Assembly: GCA_026984455.1 (NCBI GenBank) | Contig: JALSSC010000013.1 | Span: 1-64,000 of the forward strand | Length of the DNA stretch: 64,000 nt | Origin: Chromatiaceae bacterium | GTDB taxonomy: Bacteria > Pseudomonadota > Gammaproteobacteria > Chromatiales > Chromatiaceae | Reading direction: 5' to 3' | In this document: piece after piece, positions 9,521 to 18,071 of the stretch | Layout: each line of letters begins with the position of its first letter | How positions within the stretch are numbered: the first letter of the stretch is position 1 | The notes under the pieces: generated by a model | Database searches by the model: none | What the model saw: the letters and a program-made list of their open reading frames with translations, nothing else | What the model was told of the DNA's origin: nothing | Translations under genes and position numbers: made by a program

Positions 9521-11268
9521 ACACCGCCACGACCCTCGCCAGTGAGTCCCCTTCCAGGCGACCGCCCGGCACCACCCGCATCCTGGTGGTGGACGACAGC
9601 GTCGCCAACCGCCGTCTGTTGGTGGCCATGATCAAGGAGGCGGGTTACCGCGCCCTCACCGCCCGGGACGGCCTGGAGGCGGTCACCGCGGTGGAGCGCC
9701 TGCAACCGGATCTGGTCCTCATGGATGTGAACATGCCACGCATGGACGGCCTGGAGGCGGCCCGCCGGATCAAGCAGATCACCGGCGAACGCTTCACCCC
9801 GGTGATCTTCGTCACCGGCATGGGCGACCAGCGGGTACAGACCGATTGCCTGGCGGCCGGGGGCGACGACTTCGTCACCAAACCGGTGGAACTCCCCGTG
9901 CTCCAGGCCCGGGTCCAGGCCCAGTTGCGGACCGCCCGCCTGTACCGGGAACAATACGAACGCCGCCAGGAACTGACCTATTACCGCGACATGGCCGAAC
10001 GCGAACAGCACGTGGCCAAGCGGGTGTTCCGGGCCATCACCCGACGCGAGACCCTGGATGCCGCGCACATCCGTTACCGGCTCTCGCCCATGTCCACCTT
10101 CAACGGTGACTTGGTCCTGGCCGCCACCACCCCCGACGGCAACACCCACCTCCTGGTGGGCGATTTCACCGGTCACGGCCTGGCCGCGGCCATCGGTGCC
10201 CTGCCCGCCTCCGATATCTTCTACGCCATGAGTGCCAAGGGTTACACCATCGGCAATATCATCCGCGAGATCAACGACCGCCTGCACGGACTGCTGCCGG
10301 TGGGGATGTTCCTGGCTGCCTGCGGCCTGGAGGCCAACGATCACGAATGCATGTTGGAGGTCTGGAATGCGGGCCTGCCCGCTGCCCTCTGGTGCCGGAA
10401 GGCCCTGGGGCGAGTGGAACCGCTGCCGTCGATCTCCCTGCCCCTGGGAGTGGTGTCGTCGGCCGAGCTGGAGACGGCCCCCACACGCCACATCCTCGCC
10501 CCCGGTGACCGGGTGTTGCTGTACACCGACGGGGTCACCGAGGCCGAAGGGGCCGAAGGAGGCCAATACGGCGACCAGCGCCTACGCGCCCAGGTCGAGG
10601 CATTGCTGGGGCGCGAGGACCTCTTCGACCGGGTCCTCGCCGACCTGGACGCCTTCCGCGGAGAGACCGCCCAGACCGACGACATCACCCTGGTGCAGTT
10701 CGAGTCCCGCGCCACCCAGGCCGCAGGGATCGGGGCAGAGCCGCCAAGGGAGCCCACCAAGGCGGCCACCGCCCCGGCCACCACCTGGCGCCTCGGCCTG
10801 CGCCTGGAGGGCCCCGCCTTCCAGCGCTTCGATCCACGGCCTCTCGTGACCCAACTGGTGATGGAGATCCAGGGTCTGGACCCCCACAAGAACCAACTCT
10901 TCACCATTCTCAGCGAACTCTTCGCCAATGCCCTCGACCACGGCCTCCTCGGCCTGGATTCCGGTCTCAAGGCCGGCCCCGAGGGCTTCGCCCGTTACTT
11001 CGCGGAGCGCGAGGCGCGCCTCGCCGCCCTCAAGGACGGCTGGATCGATATCCACCTGAACCACGAGCCCGTCGGTGAGGGCGGCCGGCTCCTCCTCCGG
11101 GTGGAGGACAGCGGGCCGGGCTTCGACTATGCGGCTCACCTCCAGGCCCCACCCCCCGGACCCGAGGCCTTCAGCGGGCGCGGCATCACCCTACTCAGGA
11201 ACCTCTGTGCGGAGGTGCGGTACGAACCTCCGGGAAACCGCGTCCAGATCCGCTACGACTGGCCATGA
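9517..11268 (+). CDS. REC-PP2C phosphatase-HATPase partner-switching regulator
   Basis: The 583-residue protein has three domains. Residues ~20-140 form a receiver (RILVVDDS, phosphoacceptor D70 in VLMDVNMPRMDG, VTGMGD). Residues ~190-390 form a SpoIIE-type PP2C phosphatase (NGDLVLAA, VGDFTGHGLAAAIGALPASD, YTDGVTEAEG, DDITLV). The C-terminal ~130 residues form a GHKL ATPase (ELFANALDHGLLG, VEDSGPGFD, SGRGI). This is the layout of HsbR (Pseudomonas), which both phosphorylates and dephosphorylates its STAS partner. I infer that the receiver selects between the two activities. No cognate histidine kinase is nearby. It is coupled to the upstream STAS gene and followed after 27 bp by a second one. 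Confidence 0.88.
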   Translation: MNTATTLASESPSRRPPGTTRILVVDDSVANRRLLVAMIKEAGYRALTARDGLEAVTAVERLQPDLVLMDVNMPRMDGLEAARRIKQITGERFTPVIFVTGMGDQRVQTDCLAAGGDDFVTKPVELPVLQARVQAQLRTARLYREQYERRQELTYYRDMAEREQHVAKRVFRAITRRETLDAAHIRYRLSPMSTFNGDLVLAATTPDGNTHLLVGDFTGHGLAAAIGALPASDIFYAMSAKGYTIGNIIREINDRLHGLLPVGMFLAACGLEANDHECMLEVWNAGLPAALWCRKALGRVEPLPSISLPLGVVSSAELETAPTRHILAPGDRVLLYTDGVTEAEGAEGGQYGDQRLRAQVEALLGREDLFDRVLADLDAFRGETAQTDDITLVQFESRATQAAGIGAEPPREPTKAATAPATTWRLGLRLEGPAFQRFDPRPLVTQLVMEIQGLDPHKNQLFTILSELFANALDHGLLGLDSGLKAGPEGFARYFAEREARLAALKDGWIDIHLNHEPVGEGGRLLLRVEDSGPGFDYAAHLQAPPPGPEAFSGRGITLLRNLCAEVRYEPPGNRVQIRYDWP

Positions 11269-11295
11269 CCCCTATATATACAAGGAGACGAAACA

Positions 11296-11598
11296 ATGAG
11301 CATCACCACCCAGGAAACCCCGAGTGGCCGGATCCGCATCCAGATCAGCGGCCGTTTCGATTTCTCGTCCCATCAGGCCTTCTCCAAGGCCTACAAGAAA
11401 TATTCCCGGGGTGCATGCAACTACGAGGTGGACCTGGCCGAGGCGGACTACCTCGACAGCTCCGCCATGGGCATGTTGCTGCAACTGCGCGAACACAGCA
11501 CCCGGACCAAGGACGGCGTGATCCTCAAGAACCCCAACGAAGGGGTGAAGGAGATCCTGCGCATCGCCAACTTCGACAAGCTGTTCCAGGTCGTCTGA
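11296..11598 (+). CDS. STAS-domain anti-sigma factor antagonist-like protein 2
   Basis: This 100-residue STAS protein is related to the one at 9215: both share ISGRFDFSSHQAF / IDGRFDFASHDAF and the loop YLDSSAMGMLLQLREH, with the candidate phosphoserine at ~53. AAGGAGACG lies just upstream of the ATG. Two antagonists around one kinase/phosphatase suggest either a duplicated output or competition for one switch. The two are clearly paralogues but differ enough to contact different partners. Confidence 0.88.
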   Translation: MSITTQETPSGRIRIQISGRFDFSSHQAFSKAYKKYSRGACNYEVDLAEADYLDSSAMGMLLQLREHSTRTKDGVILKNPNEGVKEILRIANFDKLFQVV

Positions 11599-11600
11599 AA

Positions 11601-11626
11601 TATACCCGTCATACCTGCGACGGATA
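11601..11626. repeat. Minimal family A palindrome
   Basis: TATACCCGTC, a 6-bp loop and GCGACGGATA form an imperfect 26-bp palindrome directly after the second STAS gene. It consists of little more than the two ends of the family A element, so it may be an internally deleted copy. It could also act as a weak hairpin between the convergent genes. Confidence 0.45.
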
Positions 11627-11633
11627 GGCCCCG

Positions 11634-12209
11634 CTACTGCCTGATCAAGCGGTTACCGTCGCTGTGCTCGAAGCGACGGCCATAGATCTCCAGCCGGGTC
11701 GTCTCGCGGTATTCGAGGGCCTCGCCCCGTACCTCGATGCGATGTTCGAAGGCGGTAGTGCGGGCCCGATCACGCATGAACGGCGACTGCACGATGCCCC
11801 AGTCGGGATCGCCGAGGCGGGCCGAGACCTCCAGGATCACGACGCCACCCTGTGCAGACGAGGCCCTGTAACGGCCACCGGCAAGGACGCAGACCCCTCG
11901 TGGGATGGTCAGGGAGTGCATCAGGATGCCATTGGCGGCATCCCACATCCAATAACCCGTCTCGTTGTGGAAGACCTCGCCGTCGGCCTTGCGGCGCACC
12001 ACCTGGTGATAGCGCAAGGCGGCGAGACGCTGGCTCCCGGCGTTGGTCACCTCACCGATGGCCTCGAACCGCAGGGTCTCGTCGTAGGGGGTCTCCTCGG
12101 CCCCTTCCGGTGCCGGGGCCCGGTCCAGTCCCGTGTCACCGGCCCAGGTCCCTGCGAGCAGGGCCAAGGGGCCATAGTCCGGTTCATCGGCCGAATGAGG
12201 AAAATTCAT
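11634..12209 (-). CDS. Nitrobindin-like heme-binding beta-barrel protein (DUF1794)
   Basis: This 191-residue protein has the family start GPLALLAGTWAGDTGLDRAP and the PYDETLRFE, YHQVVRR, GYWMWDAANG and LTIPRG motifs of FABP-like nitrobindin/THAP4-type barrels. Some of these bind heme and react with nitric oxide or peroxynitrite. The usual C-terminal heme-ligating histidine is hard to place by eye (candidates are in AFEHRIEV or RFEHSDGN). The third in-frame start at 12209 was chosen because GGAGG stands 8 bases before it. It is divergent from the MBL-fold gene. Confidence 0.72.
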   Translation of the reverse strand: MNFPHSADEPDYGPLALLAGTWAGDTGLDRAPAPEGAEETPYDETLRFEAIGEVTNAGSQRLAALRYHQVVRRKADGEVFHNETGYWMWDAANGILMHSLTIPRGVCVLAGGRYRASSAQGGVVILEVSARLGDPDWGIVQSPFMRDRARTTAFEHRIEVRGEALEYRETTRLEIYGRRFEHSDGNRLIRQ

Positions 12210-12286
12210 CGCCATATCCTCCAATCACACTGTCGAAGTCCTCTATAATCGGCCGATGCTCACCCCTTTGCCAACGAGGTGCGTCC

Positions 12287-13210
12287 ATGGCGGCCACTCG
12301 CATCGTCCTTGCCCTCGCCCTGTTGTCACTCGCCTTGCCCGGCTTCGCCGAACCCCCGGCCTGCCCCGGCGGCCATGCCGTGCTCCAGATCCTCGGCAGC
12401 CGTGGCCCCGAGTTCCTGGACGGCGCTGCCTCGACCTCCTATCTGATCTGGATCGACGGCAAGGCGCGGGTGCTGGTGGATACGGGGCCAGGCAGTGCCC
12501 GCCGCTTCGCCGAGGCCGGGGCGCGCTACGCCGATCTGGCGCTGATCCTGTTCACCCACTTTCACGTGGACCACAGCGCCGACCTGGCGGCCTACGTCAA
12601 GGCCGGCTTCTTCAGCGACCGCAAGCGTGACCTGCCCCTGTTCGGCCCCAGCGGGAACTCCCTCGTGGCCGGCATGGATCGCCTCGTGCAACGCCTCATC
12701 GGCGCCCCTGACGGCCTCTATCCCTATCTCAGCCAGTACCTGGAGAAGGCCGCCCCGAGTCCTTACAAGCTGCGCCCCCACGAGATCCCCTGGTCCTACG
12801 AACATACCGAACCCCGTCCGGTCTACGCCCGGGACGGGATCCGGGTGAGCGCGGCCCCGGTCCATCACGGCCCCTTCCCGGCCCTGGCCTACCGGGTGGA
12901 GGCGGGCGGCTGCACCCTGGCCTTCAGCGGAGACATGACCGGACGCCTGCACAGCCTCCCTGCCCTGGCCCGGGGCGCCGACATCCTGGTGGCCCACAAC
13001 GCCATCCCCGAGGACGCCCGAGGGGTGCCCGCGCGCCTGCACATGCGTCCCTCCACCATCGGCGAGATCGCCGCGGAGGCCGGCGTCAAGGGGCTGGTAT
13101 TGAGCCACTTCATGAAACGCAGCCTGCACCGCCAAGGCGAGACCCTGGACCTCGTCCGCCGCCACTATACCGGCCCCGTGGCCTTCGCCCACGACCTGGA
13201 CCGCTTCTGA
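12287..13210 (+). CDS. Exported metallo-beta-lactamase-fold hydrolase
   Basis: The 307-residue protein begins with a signal peptide (TRIVLALALLSLALPGFAEP). The metal motif is HFHVDHSADL (HxHxDH). Further ligands follow in APVHHGPF, FSGDMTG and VLSHFM. The DGAASTSYLIWIDGKARVLV and DTGPGSARRF pattern matches periplasmic MBL-fold enzymes of the arylsulfatase/phosphodiesterase side of the superfamily. The substrate is unknown. GAGGTG lies nine bases before the ATG. It is followed by the histidine phosphatase after 23 bp, so the two probably share a transcript. Confidence 0.82.
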   Translation: MAATRIVLALALLSLALPGFAEPPACPGGHAVLQILGSRGPEFLDGAASTSYLIWIDGKARVLVDTGPGSARRFAEAGARYADLALILFTHFHVDHSADLAAYVKAGFFSDRKRDLPLFGPSGNSLVAGMDRLVQRLIGAPDGLYPYLSQYLEKAAPSPYKLRPHEIPWSYEHTEPRPVYARDGIRVSAAPVHHGPFPALAYRVEAGGCTLAFSGDMTGRLHSLPALARGADILVAHNAIPEDARGVPARLHMRPSTIGEIAAEAGVKGLVLSHFMKRSLHRQGETLDLVRRHYTGPVAFAHDLDRF

Positions 13211-13233
13211 CCCCGTCACCACGGAGCCCCGCC

Positions 13234-13851
13234 ATGACCACCCGTATCGACCTGATCCGCCACGGCGAGCCCGAGGGCGGCCGCCGCTACCGAGGCCATG
13301 GCGTGGACGATCCCCTGTCCGCGCGCGGCTGGGAACAGATGTGGAAGGCGGTGGAGGCCCTGGACTCATGGGACCTGGTGATCTCCTCGCCCATGCGCCG
13401 CTGTCGCGAGTTCGCCCAGGCCCTGGCCGAACGCCGTGGGATCGAATGGCGGACGGAGCCGGACTTCAAGGAGGTAGGCTTCGGTGTCTGGGAAGGCCGT
13501 GCCCACGAAGAACTGCCGGCCGGTGAACACGCGGCCTTTCTCGCCGATCCGGTACATCGCCGGCCGCCCGGCGCGGAGTCCCTGGAGGCCTTCGCCGCAC
13601 GGGTGAGATCGAGTTTCGACGCCTGGTGCGCACGGAGCACGGGACAACGGGTCCTGATCGTGGCCCATGCGGGCGTGATCCGGGCCGTGGTGGGCCATGT
13701 GCTGCGCGCCGATCCCATGGCCTGGTACCGCCTGCGCGTCAACTATGCCGCCCTGAGCCGCATTCGGGTGGGTAACGAGGGACCGGTGCTGGTGCGCCAC
13801 AACTGCCGTCTGAATGCCTCCGGGCAGGATGTTGGAGAGCGCCTGCCTTGA
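13234..13851 (+). CDS. Histidine phosphatase family protein
   Basis: The 205-residue protein has the RHGE catalytic motif at the N-terminus (IDLIRHGEPEGG), the second arginine in SSPMRRCREFA, E in FKEVGFGVWEGR, and the second histidine in VLIVAHAGVIRAVVGH. This is the phosphoglycerate-mutase-like branch 1. The GFGVWEGR segment recalls alpha-ribazole phosphatase (CobC), but no cobalamin genes are near, so the substrate stays open. Confidence 0.82.
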   Translation: MTTRIDLIRHGEPEGGRRYRGHGVDDPLSARGWEQMWKAVEALDSWDLVISSPMRRCREFAQALAERRGIEWRTEPDFKEVGFGVWEGRAHEELPAGEHAAFLADPVHRRPPGAESLEAFAARVRSSFDAWCARSTGQRVLIVAHAGVIRAVVGHVLRADPMAWYRLRVNYAALSRIRVGNEGPVLVRHNCRLNASGQDVGERLP

Positions 13852-13900
13852 ACTCTTTCACCCATAGCACCGGAGAAGGCGGTCTCCTGGACCCTGACAC

Positions 13901-14866
13901 CTACCGCTTCGCCGCCGCCCGCCGCAGCCGGTCCAGCAGGGCCACCCCGATCCCCTCCGCCGGCGGCGGCAACGCCACTACCACCTCCAACCCGAGACGA
14001 TCGGCCTGGCGTAGACGGTCGTAGAGGACACGGGCCTGGGCGTCCGGAGCGGCAGGGAGGCGCAGGTCGGCCACGCCGGCGGGCAAGGCACCTTGCCAGG
14101 CCCCGAGGAGGCCCACCCGGGCCCCCCGGGCGGCCTCGGCCCGGGCCCGCGCCAGGCCCTCCCCGGCACCGGCGGCCAGGATCACCCGCGCCCGAGGGGC
14201 GTAGTGGGCGGGCAGGGCCCCGGGGGTCCGGGGGGCCCCGGCCACCTCCGCCGCCAAGGGCCGACCCATGACGCCCTCCAATTCGCGGGCGCCGACGGCC
14301 CCCGGGCGGAGCAGGCGCGGCGCGGCATCGCTGAGGTCCAGGATGGTGGACTCCAGGCCCACGCGGCAGGGGCCGCCGTCCAGGATCAGGGGCGCGGCCG
14401 CCCCGAATTCGGCGCGCACGTGTTCGGCGCGGGTGGGGCTGACCCGGCCGAAGCGGTTGGCCGAGGGGGCGGCGATGCCGGAGCCGAAGGCCGCCAGGAG
14501 TTCCAGGGCCAGGGGGTGGTCGGGGACGCGCAGGGCCACGGTGTCCTGCCCGCCCGTCACCGCGTCCGGCACCCGCGGGCGGCGTGCCAGGACCAGGGTC
14601 AGGGGACCGGGCCAGAAGCGACCGGCGAGGTCCCGGGCCGCCTCCGGGATCTCCCGCGCCCAGTCCTCCAGGGGCGCGGAGCGGGGCAGGTGGACGATCA
14701 GGGGATGATCGGCGGGCCGCCCCTTGAGGCGGAAGATCGCGGCCACCGCCGCCGGGTCCAGGGCGTCGGCCCCCAGGCCGTAGACGGTCTCGGTGGGAAA
14801 GGCCACCAATCCGCCCGCGCGCAGGCGCTCCACCGCGGCCGGGATGGGATCCGCCCACGTCTTCAC
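13901..14866 (-). CDS. L-threonylcarbamoyladenylate synthase, long Sua5 form
   Basis: It makes the threonylcarbamoyl-AMP used for t6A at tRNA position 37. The YrdC domain comes first (GGLVAFPTETVYGLGADALD, KGRPADHPLIVHL, FWPGPLTLVL, VALRVPDHPLA, PSANRFGRVSPT, LESTILDL). A linker (PGALPAHYAPRARV) and a C-terminal Sua5 domain follow, for a total of 321 residues. The start is GTG at 14866: the GTG shares bases with the stop of cbbO (GTGA), giving tight translational coupling to the RuBisCO activase gene. The sequence upstream in the same frame overlaps cbbO and is not coding. Confidence 0.9.
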   Translation of the reverse strand: MKTWADPIPAAVERLRAGGLVAFPTETVYGLGADALDPAAVAAIFRLKGRPADHPLIVHLPRSAPLEDWAREIPEAARDLAGRFWPGPLTLVLARRPRVPDAVTGGQDTVALRVPDHPLALELLAAFGSGIAAPSANRFGRVSPTRAEHVRAEFGAAAPLILDGGPCRVGLESTILDLSDAAPRLLRPGAVGARELEGVMGRPLAAEVAGAPRTPGALPAHYAPRARVILAAGAGEGLARARAEAARGARVGLLGAWQGALPAGVADLRLPAAPDAQARVLYDRLRQADRLGLEVVVALPPPAEGIGVALLDRLRRAAAKR

Positions 14867-17124
14867 TTGGTGAGGGCGATGAACAGTTGCGGCAGCTTCT
14901 CGGGCAGCCGCTCCACCTGATCCAGGACCAGGTAACGAGGGCCGAAGACGTCGGCCACGTAGCGATCGGCCTGGGGGTCCAGGTTGATGCAATAGGTGAA
15001 GATCTCGTTCTGATCCAGTTCCTGCACCGCCCTGTGGGCGTCCTCGATGAGCAGGCGCGGGTCCTTGACGTCGATGTCCGCCGGCTCGCCGTCGGTGACC
15101 ACCAGGAGCAGGCGCTTGTCGGCCTTGCGCGCCCCCAGATAGTGGCCGGCGTGGCGGATGGCCGCCCCCATGCGGGTGGAGAAGCCGGGCTCCATGGCCG
15201 CCAGGCGGGCCTTGGCGGGGGCCTCCCAGGGCTCGCTGAAACCCTTGATGTGCTGGTAACGCACCTCGTGCCGGGTGTTGGAGGAGAACCCGGCGATGGC
15301 GAATTCGTCACCGAGCTGGTCGGTGGCCCAGGCCAGCAGGCTCACCGCCTCCCGACTGAGGTCGAGGATGCTCTGACTGCACCCGGCGGGGACCTGGGCG
15401 GTGGACTCGGAGAGATCCAACAACAGGCTCACCGCCACGTCCCGGCCGGCGTGTTCATGGCTCATGTTGATCCGCGGGTCGGGGGTGTGGCCGCTCTTGA
15501 GTTCGATCAGGGCGCGGATGGCCACGTCCAGATCCAGCTCGCTGCCCTCTTCCTGGTAGCGGATACGCACGTAGTCCTGGGGCTTGAGCAGGTCCAGGAC
15601 GCGCTTGAGGCGCTTGGCCAGGGCGGCGTGCTTGAGCAGGATGCGGTCGATGACCCCCGGGTCGCCGGGGGCGTGCAGGCCCTCGTAGAGGCTCACCCAG
15701 TCGGGACGGTAGCTGCGGGTGTTGTAGTCCCACTCGTGATAGTGGCGCGGCGGCAGACCCTGGCGCTCCTCGCCCTCCTCCGGGCGGTTCTTGCGCTCTT
15801 CTTCCGCGAAGGCCTCCTCTTCGTCCCCCAACTCGATGAACTTCCAGAGGTGGCGGTTGTCGTCGCGGTAGTCCACCTCGGTGTCCTCGAAGCGGACATT
15901 GGGCAGCAGGTCGCTGGCGCGGCGGGTCTGGGCGATGAAGGAGACCGCCAGCGCGGCCACCTGCTCGGGGCTGGCGTCGCCCCCGTCCAGGAGGCCATGG
16001 AAGCGGGCCGCGAAGTCCCGGATCGCCGGATCCCGGTAGCCGTGATCGGGATCGAGGATGGCGTAGGAGAGCATGGCCAGACGGTGGCGGATGCAAGACT
16101 CCCGCCCGGCGTCGCAGGCGTCCTCGTCGGGGCGGGGATGGAGGGCGAGCCAGAGGCGGCGCAAACCCGGGTACAGGCGCATGGCCAGGCATTCCACCCG
16201 GCAGTCCTCCAGGAACTCGATGGCCACGCGCTGGAAGGGGCTGTAGTTGTCGGCGAAGATGGCGTGGCTCCAACGCCGGTGGGCGCAGACATGGGCCAGG
16301 AGGGCACGGTAACGATCCAATCCGGAGATGCCGGCGCGGTCGTCGTAGACATCGGGCACGCGGATGCCCAGGTGATCGAAATAGGGCTGGGGCTTGCGCA
16401 GCTCCGAGAAGCCCTCCGAATACGGGATCAGGTACTGGGGATCGCGCCAGAGGGCGCGCAGGTATTGATCCAGGCGCCGCTCATGGTCGGCATAGAGGGT
16501 GCCGTGGCGCTCGCGTTGCAACATCGCCCGGCTGTCGGCCGATTGCAGACTGAAATAGTCGCGCTGACGCTCGGGGTGATCGGCATAGTTGCGCACCCCG
16601 TAGTCGATCCAGTGGCGCAGGCCCTCCAGGCTGAGTTGGTTGAGTAGATACGGAAGCTGCTGCAACAGGTCCGGCAGGCCGGGACTGGGCAGGGTGGTGT
16701 GAAAGCCGTGGATGGATCCGGTGGTGCGCTCGGCGAAATCGAACAGCAGCGCCAACAGGTGTTCCATCTGGGCGGCGCTGGGCAGGCGCCGGGAGGCCTC
16801 GGGCAGGGCCTGGAGAAAGGGGGTGATGGCCTGGCCGTTGGGGCTGCGCGAGAGCTTCCATACCGCCTGGGCGATGCGTTCCAGCATCTCCTCCCCCAGG
16901 CGCCCGGCCACCTGGGGCATCTCTTCCAGGTAGACCAGCACCGGCTCGAAGCCACGCCCGATCATGCACACCAGGGAGGCGCCTTCGAGATAGTCGAGGC
17001 GCCCCTGGGGCGAGAGCAGGGCCGCGGCCTCCTCCATGCAGTCGGCGAAGACGTCCTCCAGTTGCGGGAAGTTGCAGGACAGGCGGGCGCGGTACTCGTC
17101 CCGCTCGCGTTCGGTCAGGGGCAT
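14863..17124 (-). CDS. cbbO: CbbO RuBisCO activase subunit (VWA domain)
   Basis: This 753-residue partner of the AAA+ protein CbbQ removes inhibitory sugar phosphates from RuBisCO. The C-terminal von Willebrand A domain shows the metal-site motif LLLDLSESTAQ (DxSxS) at ~560, with TDGEPADID later. The long helical N-terminal part (YIPYSEGFSELRKPQPYFDH, FLEDCRVECLAMR) matches CbbO and its relative NorD. It lies 17 bp downstream of cbbQ and is translationally fused to tsaC at its stop. The match to a form II RuBisCO cluster suggests the CbbQ2O2 type. Confidence 0.93.
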   Translation of the reverse strand: MPLTERERDEYRARLSCNFPQLEDVFADCMEEAAALLSPQGRLDYLEGASLVCMIGRGFEPVLVYLEEMPQVAGRLGEEMLERIAQAVWKLSRSPNGQAITPFLQALPEASRRLPSAAQMEHLLALLFDFAERTTGSIHGFHTTLPSPGLPDLLQQLPYLLNQLSLEGLRHWIDYGVRNYADHPERQRDYFSLQSADSRAMLQRERHGTLYADHERRLDQYLRALWRDPQYLIPYSEGFSELRKPQPYFDHLGIRVPDVYDDRAGISGLDRYRALLAHVCAHRRWSHAIFADNYSPFQRVAIEFLEDCRVECLAMRLYPGLRRLWLALHPRPDEDACDAGRESCIRHRLAMLSYAILDPDHGYRDPAIRDFAARFHGLLDGGDASPEQVAALAVSFIAQTRRASDLLPNVRFEDTEVDYRDDNRHLWKFIELGDEEEAFAEEERKNRPEEGEERQGLPPRHYHEWDYNTRSYRPDWVSLYEGLHAPGDPGVIDRILLKHAALAKRLKRVLDLLKPQDYVRIRYQEEGSELDLDVAIRALIELKSGHTPDPRINMSHEHAGRDVAVSLLLDLSESTAQVPAGCSQSILDLSREAVSLLAWATDQLGDEFAIAGFSSNTRHEVRYQHIKGFSEPWEAPAKARLAAMEPGFSTRMGAAIRHAGHYLGARKADKRLLLVVTDGEPADIDVKDPRLLIEDAHRAVQELDQNEIFTYCINLDPQADRYVADVFGPRYLVLDQVERLPEKLPQLFIALTK

Positions 17125-17141
17125 GGCAGGACCTCCCGGCC

Positions 17142-17948
17142 TCAGGCGAACACCGCGTCGATGGCGTGGTCCAGGGTGGAACGGATGTCGGGGTCGTCGG
17201 TGATGGGCCGCACCAGGGCCATGCGGCAGGCGTCCCGGGGGGCGATGCCCTCGTTCATGAGGCGCGCGGCATAGACCAGCAGGCGGGTGGAGATGCCCTC
17301 GTCCAGGCCGTGCCCCTTGAGGTTGCGCGCGGCCTCGCCTACCTTCACCAGCTGGGCCGCGGTCGCGGCGTCGATGCCGGTCTCCCGGGCGACGATGGAG
17401 GCCTCCAGATCGGCCTCGGCGTAGTCGAAATCCATGCCCACGAAGCGCTGCTTGGTGGATTGCTTGAGGTCCTTCATCAGGCTCTGGTAACCGGGGTTGT
17501 AGGAGATCACCAACTGGAAGTCGGGATGGGCCTGGACCACCTCGCCCTTCTTGTCCAAGGGCAGGGTGCGGCGGTGGTCGGTGAGGGGATGGATCACCAC
17601 GGTGGTGTCCTGACGCGCCTCCACCACCTCGTCCAGATAGCAGATGGCCCCATGGCGGGCGGCCACGGTCAGGGGACCATCCACCCAGCGGGTGCCTGCC
17701 GCGTCCAGGAGGAAGCGGCCCACCAGGTCGGAGGCGGTCATGTCCTCGTTGCAGGCCACGGTGATCAGGGGTTTTTTCAGGCGCCAGGCCATGTGCTCGA
17801 TGAAGCGGGACTTGCCGCAACCGGTGGGCCCCTTGACCATCACCGGCAGGCGGGCGGCGTAGGCGGCCGCGTACAGATCCAGCTCGTTGGCCTGGGGCCG
17901 GTAGAAGGGCTCTTCGGGGACGAGATATTGGGAGATGTCGAGGGTCAT
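17142..17948 (-). CDS. cbbQ: CbbQ AAA+ RuBisCO activase
   Basis: This 268-residue MoxR-type AAA+ ATPase has Walker A GPTGCGKSRFIEH (~residues 41-53), Walker B AICYLDEVVEA, a sensor in FQLVISYNPGYQS and the family ending. With CbbO it remodels inhibited RuBisCO using ATP. The start at 17948 gives MTLDISQYLVPEEPFYRPQ and the normal length. The gene follows cbbM by 123 bp, a gap that contains an intrinsic terminator, so its transcript probably comes from read-through. Confidence 0.94.
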   Translation of the reverse strand: MTLDISQYLVPEEPFYRPQANELDLYAAAYAARLPVMVKGPTGCGKSRFIEHMAWRLKKPLITVACNEDMTASDLVGRFLLDAAGTRWVDGPLTVAARHGAICYLDEVVEARQDTTVVIHPLTDHRRTLPLDKKGEVVQAHPDFQLVISYNPGYQSLMKDLKQSTKQRFVGMDFDYAEADLEASIVARETGIDAATAAQLVKVGEAARNLKGHGLDEGISTRLLVYAARLMNEGIAPRDACRMALVRPITDDPDIRSTLDHAIDAVFA

Positions 17949-18005
17949 GGGGCGGTCTCTTCGCTGGGGCAACAGGGACAGGATGGATCCTATAGGGGGG
18001 TGGCG

Positions 18006-18031
18006 AAAAAAACCCCCGCCAGAGGCGGGGG
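18006..18031 (-). terminator. Terminator/attenuator between cbbM and cbbQ
   Basis: Read on the minus strand, a perfect 8-bp G+C stem (CCCCCGCC, loop TCT, GGCGGGGG) is followed by seven T residues. It lies about 40 bp after the cbbM stop and before cbbQ. I infer partial termination that keeps RuBisCO mRNA in excess over its activase; no second promoter for cbbQ is obvious in the gap. Confidence 0.88.
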
Positions 18032-18071
18032 TCCGGGCACCTCGCGCCCCCCGAGGGGGGCCGCGAACACC

